A stretch of DNA of 19,358 nt from JAPXSY01 sp034003585. Its GTDB lineage: Bacteria > Verrucomicrobiota > Kiritimatiellia > RFP12 > UBA1067. The notes beneath the pieces were generated by a model. It did not search any database. It was given only the letters and a program-made list of their open reading frames with translations, and had not been told where the DNA came from. The stretch is from NCBI GenBank assembly GCA_034003585.1, contig JAVEYH010000064.1, positions 1 through 19,358 of the forward strand. The letters are read 5' to 3'. Made by a program: the position numbers and the translations under genes. Shown in pieces: positions 7,574-14,052 of this stretch; position 1 is the first letter of the stretch, and every line of letters starts with the position of its first letter.

Positions 7574-7630
7574 AACAGAGGCGAGGGGGTCTTTGCAAGG
7601 CGCTTTATGACGGCGGATATGTTATTTTGG

Positions 7631-7659
7631 ATTATGGGTATTCACTGGGCTTGCGGAAA
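7631..7659 (-). promoter_or_regulatory. Possible weak promoter for the AraC-sulfatase operon
   Basis: On the minus strand CATAAT (7631-7636) is a fair -10 box, 17 bases from TTTCCG (7654-7659), a poor -35. It overlaps the plus-strand promoter elements, so the two directions may compete. A weak -35 would fit activator dependence. Confidence 0.3.
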
Positions 7660-7669
7660 GGGGTATAGT
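7641..7669 (+). promoter_or_regulatory. Promoter for the isomerase-like/URO-D operon
   Basis: TTCACT (7641-7646) and TATAGT (7664-7669) are separated by 17 bases, a sigma-70-type arrangement with a good -10 and a moderate -35. The start would fall near 7676, leaving a leader of about 105 nt before the ATG at 7782. Confidence 0.45.
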
Positions 7670-7781
7670 CAATCCGGAATGTGACACCGGACATATCCAA
7701 TCGACGAGGGGTTAAGTCGGGTTCAGCCGGAGGCGTAGAACCGGACGGGAAAATGGGCGTTCAGGGAAAAGGAGGCGGCGG

Positions 7782-9353
7782 ATGAGTCTTTTTGTGAAAA
7801 AAACACCCTGCTCAGGGTGCCGGATGGGACGACGCGGTTTCTTGGCGACCGTGGGCTGTGCGGCCTGTGCCGGAACCTCGGGAGCGCTGATGGCGGCGGA
7901 TCCGGTGACAGCCGCGGGCAAGGAGCCGGCTGTGCGTGTCCGCATCCTGTTTGCCCTCCATGCCCCTGTGCAGCCCGGACCGGACTGGCCGAACGTCGGG
8001 TTCGACTTCCGGCCGGTCATGGACCGGTTTGTGACCGACTTGCGGGCCCATTGCCCGGGATTCGATTTCGTCACGTCGATGGCGGCGAATGAGAAAGAGG
8101 CGAAAGCGGTTCTCGCTGCGGATCAGGGCGGCCGGATCGACGGGTATATCGTCTGTCAGTTGAACTGTTGGAACAAGGTTGTGCAACCGGTAGCGGCCAC
8201 GGGTAAGCCGACCTTGTTCGTCGATTTCGCCTACGGCGGCAGCGGGGGGATGCTGGTGTATACGGCCCGCTTTTTGGCCGACAAGGCCCCGAACGTCGGG
8301 TTCGTCTCCTCCCCGCGCACCGCGGACGTCGCGGCGGCGGTTCACTGTTTTGCGCAAACCCGGCCGGGCGGTGCCGATTTTGCGACGCTGACCGCAACGT
8401 GCCGACGGAAGTTGACGCCGCAGGCGGGCAGCCTCCGCTGTGCGGACGATCCGGTCGCGGCGCTCGCACCCAAGGATTGTCTGGCGAAAATGCGGGAAGC
8501 CAAACTGCTGGTGGTTACGAACAAGTCGGCCGGATCGTATGCGGCGATCAAACAGCAAATGGGGATCGAGGTCGTCTGGACGCCGTTTGAGGAGTTGAAC
8601 GCGGCATGGAAGGCTGCCGATAAGGATCAGGCCCGCGCCATCGCAGACCGGTGGCAGAAGACGGCGCGCGCGATTGCCGGCGTCTCGCGGGAGACGCTTG
8701 AAAACTCGGCGGCGATGTATCTGGGCCAAAAGGCCCTGCTGAAGAAACACGGGGCGAACGCGCTCACCGTCAATTGCCTCGGAGGCTTCTATGGCGGCCA
8801 CATCCACGCCTATCCCTGTATGGGGTTTCACGAGTTGGCCAATGAGGGGCTGATCGGCGGGTGTGAGGCCGACGTGCGCTCGGCGGTTTCCATGATCACG
8901 ATGACTGCGATAACCCAAGGGCGGCCGGGTTTTATTTCCGACCCGGTGATCGACACATCGAAGCGGCAGATCATCTACGCCCACTGTGTCGCTTCGAATA
9001 AGCCCTTCGGGCCTCAAGGGCCTTCCAACCCCTTTGAGATTCTGACGCACTCGGAGGACCGCAAGGGTGCGGCCGTACGGTCGCTGTTCCCCTTGGGGTA
9101 CATGACGACGACCGTCGAGTTCGATGCGAACCGGCGAGAGGTGCTTTTCCATCAGGCCAGGGCGGTGGCCAATGTGGAGGATGACCGCGCCTGTCGCACG
9201 AAGCTCGCCGCCGAGCCGGTCGGCGATATGGAGAAGCTGTTTGCCCAATGGGGCACGTGGGGGTGGCACCGTGTGACGGTTTTCGGTGATTTGAAGGAAC
9301 CTGTTCTGGCGTTGGCCGACGCGTTGGGCTGGAAAGTCGTTTACGAGGCGTAA
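7782..9353 (+). CDS. Tat-exported L-fucose-isomerase-like protein
   Basis: 523 residues, with an AAGGAGG ribosome site six bases before the ATG. The N-terminus carries a twin-arginine motif (GRRGFLA, residues 16-22) and a hydrophobic stretch ending near ALMAA (~35-39), so the folded product should leave the cytoplasm by Tat. Residues ~50-230 resemble the N-terminal part of the FucI/AraA isomerase fold. Residues ~300-523 match the C-terminal catalytic part: LTVNCLGGF, then a run around C361-E362-A363-D364 (GGCEADVRSAVSM), where E and D are probable metal ligands. WGWHRVTVFGD, with H496, is close to the C-terminus as in this superfamily. Cytoplasmic members interconvert aldoses and ketoses; export is unusual, and the true reaction may differ. 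Four cysteines (10, 13, 26, 29) in the signal region have no obvious role. The URO-D-type gene follows after 10 bp. The superfamily call is fairly secure, the activity is not. Confidence 0.75.
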   Translation: MSLFVKKTPCSGCRMGRRGFLATVGCAACAGTSGALMAADPVTAAGKEPAVRVRILFALHAPVQPGPDWPNVGFDFRPVMDRFVTDLRAHCPGFDFVTSMAANEKEAKAVLAADQGGRIDGYIVCQLNCWNKVVQPVAATGKPTLFVDFAYGGSGGMLVYTARFLADKAPNVGFVSSPRTADVAAAVHCFAQTRPGGADFATLTATCRRKLTPQAGSLRCADDPVAALAPKDCLAKMREAKLLVVTNKSAGSYAAIKQQMGIEVVWTPFEELNAAWKAADKDQARAIADRWQKTARAIAGVSRETLENSAAMYLGQKALLKKHGANALTVNCLGGFYGGHIHAYPCMGFHELANEGLIGGCEADVRSAVSMITMTAITQGRPGFISDPVIDTSKRQIIYAHCVASNKPFGPQGPSNPFEILTHSEDRKGAAVRSLFPLGYMTTTVEFDANRREVLFHQARAVANVEDDRACRTKLAAEPVGDMEKLFAQWGTWGWHRVTVFGDLKEPVLALADALGWKVVYEA

Positions 9354-9363
9354 TGGAGTATTT

Positions 9364-10620
9364 ATGAAGAGTAGAGAGCGGGTTCAGGCGGCGTTGGAGC
9401 ATCGGCAACCGGACCGTGTGCCGGTGGACCTCGGCAGCACGGCGGTGACCGGCATCCATGCGGCGGCGGTTCATCGGCTGCGTCAGGCGGTGACGGGCGA
9501 CACGGCGTGGCGCGTCAAAGTGATCGATCCCTACCAGATGCTGGGCGAGGTGGACGAGGAGCTGCGCGGCCTGCTGGGTATCGACGTGACCGGGCTGATG
9601 CCGCGAACAAACATGTTCGGTTTCGAGAACACCGGATGGAAACCGTTCACCCTGTTCGATGGAACGCCGGTGCTGGTCCCGGAAGGATTCAACACGACGA
9701 CCGACGCCAACGGCGACATCCTGATCTATCCCGGAGGCGACCGGAGCGCGCCGCCGAGCGGCCGGATGCCCAAAGGGTTCCACTTCTTCGACGCGCTGGT
9801 CCGTCAGCCGCCGATCGATGAGGACCGCCTCGACCCCGCCGACAATACCGAGGAGTTCGGCCTGTTCAGTGAAGAGGACCTCGCGTGGTACCGGCGGCAG
9901 GCTGAGAAACTGGATGCGCTGGGCTCGACCGGCCTGACGCTCACCATGCCCGGCACCGCCTTTGGCGACATTGCCCTGGTGCCGGCCCCCTGGATGAAAC
10001 ACCCGAAGGGGATCCGCGACATCGAGGAGTGGTATGTATCGACCGTGATGCGCAAAGATTATGTGCGTGCCGTTTTCGAACGGCAGTGTGAAATCGGGCT
10101 GAAGAATCTGGAGGCGCTCATCGGGATTCTGGGCGACCGCGTGCAGGCGGTCTTCCTGACCGGGACGGACTTCGGTACGCAGCGCGGGCTCTTCATCGGC
10201 ACCGACGCCTACCGGGAGCTGTTCAAGCCCTTCCATACGCGGGTGAACGCCCTCGTGCACGCGCGTTCGAACTGGAAGACCTTCATCCACTCCTGCGGCG
10301 CGGTGTCGGAACTGATTCCGGACCTCATCGAGGCCGGGTTCGATATCCTCAACCCGGTTCAGTGCTCGGCGGAGGGCATGGACGCGCGCACGCTGAAAAA
10401 AGAGTTCGGCAAGCAGCTCATTTTCTGGGGCGGCGGCGCGAACACGCAGCAGACCCTGCCGTTCGGCACGCCGGAAGAGGTCTACCGCGAGTGCCGCGAA
10501 CGCATCGACATTTTCAACGAAGGCGGCGGGTTTGTCTTTGACGCGATCCACAATGTGCAGGCCCCCACGCCGACCGAGAATCTGCTGGCGATGTTCAAGG
10601 CCATCCAAGACAGCCGGTAG
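9364..10620 (+). CDS. Uroporphyrinogen decarboxylase/methyltransferase-family (URO-D) protein
   Basis: 418 residues, cytoplasmic, with no signal peptide. It begins ten bases after the isomerase-like gene with GGAG before the ATG, so the two are co-transcribed. The opening MKSRERVQAALEHRQPDRVPVDLG is characteristic of URO-D superfamily proteins that are not true HemE. Later motifs are FIHSCGAVSELIPDLIEAGFDILNPVQCSAEGMD, with H309-S-C311 as a probable zinc-binding pair and C334 a possible third ligand, followed by FWGGGANTQQTLPFGTPEEV and a C-terminal HNVQAPTPTENLLAMF. Relatives with H-x-C are zinc-dependent methyltransferases that move methyl groups to or from corrinoid or coenzyme M. HemE lacks this motif. 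No corrinoid protein or reductase is nearby. Such proteins recur beside sugar-catabolic genes, but their role there is not settled. O-demethylation of a methylated sugar is a guess. Confidence 0.85.
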   Translation: MKSRERVQAALEHRQPDRVPVDLGSTAVTGIHAAAVHRLRQAVTGDTAWRVKVIDPYQMLGEVDEELRGLLGIDVTGLMPRTNMFGFENTGWKPFTLFDGTPVLVPEGFNTTTDANGDILIYPGGDRSAPPSGRMPKGFHFFDALVRQPPIDEDRLDPADNTEEFGLFSEEDLAWYRRQAEKLDALGSTGLTLTMPGTAFGDIALVPAPWMKHPKGIRDIEEWYVSTVMRKDYVRAVFERQCEIGLKNLEALIGILGDRVQAVFLTGTDFGTQRGLFIGTDAYRELFKPFHTRVNALVHARSNWKTFIHSCGAVSELIPDLIEAGFDILNPVQCSAEGMDARTLKKEFGKQLIFWGGGANTQQTLPFGTPEEVYRECRERIDIFNEGGGFVFDAIHNVQAPTPTENLLAMFKAIQDSR

Positions 10621-10715
10621 GCGCGGCGTCTCGGCGAAGCATGCGAAGGAAGCACGCGGCATGAAAAAGGCAAGCAACCGAGTCAGGGGCACTGCTCCTG
10701 CTCGCGTGCGGGTGA

Positions 10716-10853
10716 ACGGCATCGCCGTCCGAGTTCCAACAGGACGCGGGTACGTTTCGGAAATAAGCCCGCCGCTTGCGGGGCGGGGACAAACGAGTCG
10801 GTAACGCGGGCAGGGCGGTCTCTCCGAAACCGCCGCGGATGCCTCGATGAGGC
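10716..10853. repeat. Hairpin-rich intergenic element, probable dispersed repeat
   Basis: The 303-bp spacer between the URO-D and LamG genes carries four inverted repeats in a row: ACGGC/GCCGT (10716-10720, 10724-10728), CCCGCC/GGCGGG (10768-10773, 10782-10787), GGCGGT/ACCGCC (10814-10819, 10829-10834) and GCCTC/GAGGC (10841-10845, 10849-10853). None is followed by a T-run, so they are not ordinary intrinsic terminators. Short open frames here lack ribosome sites. The density of stems and lack of coding sense suggest a dispersed palindromic element of the kind found between genes in Verrucomicrobia-like genomes, or a structured leader for the downstream operon. I see no clear promoter in the spacer. 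A single copy is present in the window, so repetition is inferred. Confidence 0.4.
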
Positions 10854-10923
10854 GTTCCTGCCGATGAAGTTGCCGACCAAACACAGAGGGACAAGGGAAC
10901 GGGCAACCGGACAGGAGTGCGTT

Positions 10924-12522
10924 ATGTGGAAACGGATCGTGTTCATATCGGGCTTTGCGGCATGTTCCGTCCGCGCCGAGACGACGGCGCTCTGGCAATT
11001 CGATGACGGCGTGCCGGCGGTGGCGGCAACGGCGCTGGTCACGGAGGTCAATGCCCCCGCGCTGAACGGCGCGGCGTCTCAAATCGGGACGGGGTCCAAT
11101 CCGGTTCACTCCGACGACCGGCCTGGTGTCCGGATCTGGAGCCGCTACGGCGGCGCTCTGCTCAACACGTCGAATTCGGCCTCGCTTCATTTCGTGAATA
11201 CGGGCCTGCCGGCCGTGACGAACTCTTCGAGCGGCGGCGTGATCACGGTTCCCGATAACGATCCGCTGCTGCGAGCCTCGAACCTGACGGTCGAAGCCTT
11301 CATCAAGGTCGACCGGCACATCAACTGGCCGCTGATCATCGCCAAGCCGCGTGCGGACGGCAACGGGTCGACGTGGAACCTTCTTCTCGACAACGCAGGC
11401 AAGCTCATGCTCCGGTTCGACACCCAGCCTTTCGGGACCGGCAGCGGCTCTGGGTACAATCAAACCTGGTCAGGAACGACAAGTCTGGAAGACGGCCGGT
11501 GGCACCATGTGGCCTTCACTTATTCGCACACCGACCGTGCGGTGAAGGGGTATGTGGATTATGTTGAGGCCATCAGCAAGTCGACGTTCAGCAACCTGGT
11601 CTACGACACCAGTCCGCTCAGGATCGGGCAAGGAGCGGGCGCGGTCGCCTTCGACGGCTGGATCGACGAGATCCGGATTTCGGATCAGGTGTTGCAGCCT
11701 GACCAGTTCATGTACGCTGCGGAAAGTGCGGACACCTCCACGCGCGGATACTGGACGTTCGACGACGGGACCAGCGCGCTCGCGGCCGGCATCCTGACCA
11801 ACACCTTCAACGCGCCCTTCCTGTACGGTACGGCTTCGGCCATCAACGGGGGAGCCGTCAAGCCGGCGTTCTCCCTGGAGAGACCGCCCGCGACCACATG
11901 GCGAATTTCCGACGGCAAGGGCGGTCCGCAGGTGAACGAGAACTCCGTTTCGTTGCTGTTTGTGAATGGAGGGCTGCCCGGCAACATATCGTCGGGAAAC
12001 GGAGGTGCCGTCACGGTGTCCGGTACCGCCCTGCCGGCGCAGATGAGCAACTTCACCGCCGAAGCCTTCATCCGGGCTAACCGTTTTGTCTCCTTTCCGC
12101 AGCTCATGGGCAAGGCGCGTCCGGATGTCGGCGGCGTGTGCTGGTGGCTGGGCCTGAGTTCGAACAGCAACCTGCTGGCCCGCTTCGACACGCAGATCCC
12201 GCCGGGCACGAGCGGCAACAACCAGACGTTCACGACGACGGCGCTCGTCGGCGACGGCCGGTGGCATCATGTGGCCCTCACCTATGACTATACTTCGAAG
12301 GCCGTCAAATTATACAAGGATTACGAGAAGGTCCGCGAGGGCACCACGACCAATCCGATGTGGCTGGACACCGGCGACATCCGGTTCGGAGGGTCCAGCG
12401 GCGGCAGTACGCACTCGTTCGACGGGTGGATCGATGAGGTGCGTCTCAGCGACCGCGTGTTGACGCCGGACGAGTTTTTGCGCACGGTGCCGGTCAAAGG
12501 AACGCTGATGGGGCTCAACTGA
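10924..12522 (+). CDS. Secreted protein with two tandem LamG (concanavalin-like) domains
   Basis: 532 residues. The start is the ATG at 10924, with AGGAG six bases upstream; an earlier in-frame ATG at 10864 has no such site and would put residues before the signal peptide. MWKRIVFISGFAACSVRA is the signal. Two LamG/jelly-roll units follow, about 253 residues apart and clearly duplicated: W24-Q-F-D-D-G pairs with W277-T-F-D-D-G, VEAFIKV with AEAFIRA, DGRWHHVAFTY with DGRWHHVALTY, and FDGWIDEIRISDQVL with FDGWIDEVRLSDRVL. Such domains bind carbohydrate or act as accessory modules. No catalytic motif, anchor or barrel is visible, and nothing else is fused to them. The gene ends 11 bases before the MFS sugar porter, implying one message. 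It is likely a secreted or surface glycan-binding protein working with the glycosidases downstream. Confidence 0.9.
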   Translation: MWKRIVFISGFAACSVRAETTALWQFDDGVPAVAATALVTEVNAPALNGAASQIGTGSNPVHSDDRPGVRIWSRYGGALLNTSNSASLHFVNTGLPAVTNSSSGGVITVPDNDPLLRASNLTVEAFIKVDRHINWPLIIAKPRADGNGSTWNLLLDNAGKLMLRFDTQPFGTGSGSGYNQTWSGTTSLEDGRWHHVAFTYSHTDRAVKGYVDYVEAISKSTFSNLVYDTSPLRIGQGAGAVAFDGWIDEIRISDQVLQPDQFMYAAESADTSTRGYWTFDDGTSALAAGILTNTFNAPFLYGTASAINGGAVKPAFSLERPPATTWRISDGKGGPQVNENSVSLLFVNGGLPGNISSGNGGAVTVSGTALPAQMSNFTAEAFIRANRFVSFPQLMGKARPDVGGVCWWLGLSSNSNLLARFDTQIPPGTSGNNQTFTTTALVGDGRWHHVALTYDYTSKAVKLYKDYEKVREGTTTNPMWLDTGDIRFGGSSGGSTHSFDGWIDEVRLSDRVLTPDEFLRTVPVKGTLMGLN

Positions 12523-12533
12523 CGGAGATTTGA

Positions 12534-13940
12534 ATGACAGACATCGACGATGGGGCGAACGGCCAGCGCGGCTATGTGTACCGCGCCTGTTTGGTGGCGA
12601 CGTTGGGAGGGTTGCTCTTCGGTTACGATACGGCGGTGATTTCCGGCGGGATCGGGTTCCTCAAGCAGTACTTTGCGCTGAACGGGTGGCAGGAGGGATG
12701 GGCGGCCTCGTCCGCGCTGCTCGGCTGCGTGATCGGCGTCAGTCTGGCGGGGCTGATGAGCGACCGCTTCGGGCGGCGCCGGGCGCTGATTGTGGCGGCC
12801 GTCTGTTTTCTGGTTTCCGCCATCGGCACGGCGCTGCCCCGTACGCTGGCGGAGTTCGTGGTATACCGGGCTTTGGGCGGCGTGGGAGTCGGAATCGCCT
12901 CGATGGTTTCGCCGATGTATATTGCGGAGGTGTCTCCGGCCCGTCTCAGGGGGCGGCTGGTCTCGGTCAATCAGATCGCGATCGCGACCGGCATGCTGGT
13001 GGTGTATTTCGTGAACTACTTCATCACGCAGGGAAAAACCGAGGCGTGGAACGTAACGGTCGGCTGGCGCTGGATGTTCGGTTCCGAAGCTGTCCCCTGT
13101 GTCGCGTTCCTGGCGTTGTTGCTCGGCGTGCCGGAGAGCCCACGCTGGCTCGCGGCCAAAGGGAGAAACGGGCAGGCGCTCGCGATCCTCAGGCGGATCG
13201 GCGGCGAGCGGCAGGCGCAGGCCGAGATGGAAGAGATCGGGCGGGCGCTTGCGGAGGAGCCCGTCTCGCTCCGGCAGCTCCTGCACCCGGGCATGATGCG
13301 AATCGTCGTGATCGGCGTCGTGCTGGCTGTGCTGCAGCAGGTGACCGGTATCAACGTGATCCTTTACTACGCTCCGAAGATCTTCGCGTCGCTGGGGGCG
13401 GTGTCGGACACCGCGATGCTCAACACCATTGTGGTCGGCGGCTCCATGGTGGCCTTCACGGTGGTGGCGGTCGGGTGTGTGGACCGGTGGGGGCGGCGGC
13501 CGCTGCTGCTGCTCGCGAGCGCCGGCATGGGGGTCTGCCTTTTCGCGTTCAGCGCGGTGGCCTACCTGCAGAAGACCGGCCCGTGGGCGCTGCTGCTGAT
13601 CCTCGGGTACATCGCGAGCTTCTCGATCGCGATGGGGCCGGTGGTCTGGGTCGTGCTCTCCGAAATCTTCCCGAACCGGGTGCGCGGCCGTGCCCTTTCC
13701 GTGGCCACCTTCTTCCTGTGGATCGCGAACTATCTGGTCTCGCAGACGTTTCCCGTTCTGAACGATCACCCGTTTCTCGTGAAACACTTTCACCACGCTT
13801 TCCCGTTCTGGGTGTACGGGAGCCTCTGTGTGATCGCGCTTTTCTTCATCTGGCGTTGGATCCCCGAGACGAAGGGGCGGACGCTGGAAGAGATCGAACA
13901 GTATTGGAAACGGGAAAATGAAAACGCCGGTATGCTGTAG
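12534..13940 (+). CDS. MFS sugar porter (sugar:H+ symporter, XylE/GLUT-like)
   Basis: 468-residue inner-membrane transporter, with GGAG six bases before the ATG. All hallmark motifs of the sugar porter family (TC 2.A.1.1) are present in order: FGYDTAVISGG in helix 1, DRFGRRRAL in the loop between helices 2 and 3, PMYIAEVSPARLRGRL, VPESPRWL before the central loop, QQVTGINVILYYAPKIF in helix 7, DRWGRRPLL in the loop between helices 8 and 9, GPVVWVVLSEIFPNRVRGRA, and PETKGRTLEEIEQYW at the C-terminus. Twelve hydrophobic segments and a normal length indicate an intact protein. Relatives carry xylose, glucose, galactose or arabinose; the QQ-TGIN motif is the sugar-binding one but does not reveal which. 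It lies between the LamG gene (11 bp upstream) and the DUF4838 gene, separated from the latter by a palindromic repeat. It presumably imports the monosaccharide released by the secreted enzymes. Confidence 0.95.
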   Translation: MTDIDDGANGQRGYVYRACLVATLGGLLFGYDTAVISGGIGFLKQYFALNGWQEGWAASSALLGCVIGVSLAGLMSDRFGRRRALIVAAVCFLVSAIGTALPRTLAEFVVYRALGGVGVGIASMVSPMYIAEVSPARLRGRLVSVNQIAIATGMLVVYFVNYFITQGKTEAWNVTVGWRWMFGSEAVPCVAFLALLLGVPESPRWLAAKGRNGQALAILRRIGGERQAQAEMEEIGRALAEEPVSLRQLLHPGMMRIVVIGVVLAVLQQVTGINVILYYAPKIFASLGAVSDTAMLNTIVVGGSMVAFTVVAVGCVDRWGRRPLLLLASAGMGVCLFAFSAVAYLQKTGPWALLLILGYIASFSIAMGPVVWVVLSEIFPNRVRGRALSVATFFLWIANYLVSQTFPVLNDHPFLVKHFHHAFPFWVYGSLCVIALFFIWRWIPETKGRTLEEIEQYWKRENENAGML

Positions 13941-13954
13941 AAACAGATCCGTTT

Positions 13955-14052
13955 TTCACGCAAAGGCGCAAAGACGCCAAGGGTGTAACACAACAGGAAC
14001 AGGTAAGGTGTCCTGTTCTAGCTTCTTTGCGTCCCGGGGCCTTGGCGTGAAG
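13955..14052. repeat. Palindromic dispersed repeat (cgcaaaggcgcaaagacgc type)
   Basis: An imperfect inverted repeat of about 100 bp. The left arm (13955-13983) begins TTCACGCAAAGGCGCAAAGA and the right arm (14022-14052) is its approximate reverse complement; TTCACGC at 13955-13961 pairs exactly with GCGTGAA at 14045-14051. A second stem, AACAGGA (13992-13998) with TCCTGTT (14011-14017), is nested inside. As RNA this would fold into a long stem between the MFS and DUF4838 genes. From memory, sequences of this 'cgcaaaggcgcaaag' form are scattered through Planctomycetes/Verrucomicrobia-type genomes; only one copy is in the window. The right arm overlaps the proposed GTG start of the next gene. 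Confidence 0.65.

Larger units (their letters stand above)
7615..7698. promoter_or_regulatory. Spaced inverted repeat in the divergent AraC/isomerase promoter region
   Basis: GGATATGT (7615-7622) recurs as its reverse complement ACATATCC (7691-7698), 68 bases apart, flanking the predicted plus-strand promoter. TCCGG and CCGGA also bracket the stretch just before the second arm. Eight-base half-sites on both sides of a promoter could serve a dimeric AraC-type protein, with or without looping. The 208-bp spacer 7574-7781 holds nothing else I can name. Confidence 0.3.

Noticed and set aside
8349..8358. A further TTTGCGCAAA, identical to the proposed operator core.
   Set aside because: It is single, lies inside the coding sequence of the isomerase-like protein (encoding part of CFAQTR), and is far from a promoter, so chance is likelier than regulation.
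9364..10620. HemE (true uroporphyrinogen decarboxylase) for haem synthesis.
   Set aside because: The H-S-C-G motif, the longer length and the context of sugar-catabolic genes fit the methyltransferase-like branch and not HemE.
10768..10787. CCCGCC/GGCGGG hairpin as an intrinsic terminator for the URO-D operon.
   Set aside because: It is about 150 bp beyond the stop codon and lacks a following T-run, so it does not meet the usual criteria.
10661..10804. Possible small gene (about 47 codons) in the spacer before the LamG gene.
   Set aside because: There is no ribosome site, the translation is basic with low complexity, and it lies inside the hairpin-rich element.
8971..11463. An 830-codon open frame on the minus strand across the isomerase-like, URO-D and LamG genes.
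   Set aside because: It is antisense to three genes with clear family signatures, crosses intergenic DNA, and its translation is arginine-rich low-sense sequence, as expected for shadow frames in GC-rich DNA.
13918..14046. ATG at 13918 as the start of the DUF4838 protein.
   Set aside because: The added 43 residues are repeat-derived and would place the hydrophobic signal peptide internally. The GTG at 14047 gives a standard signal. It is kept only as an alternative in the findings.
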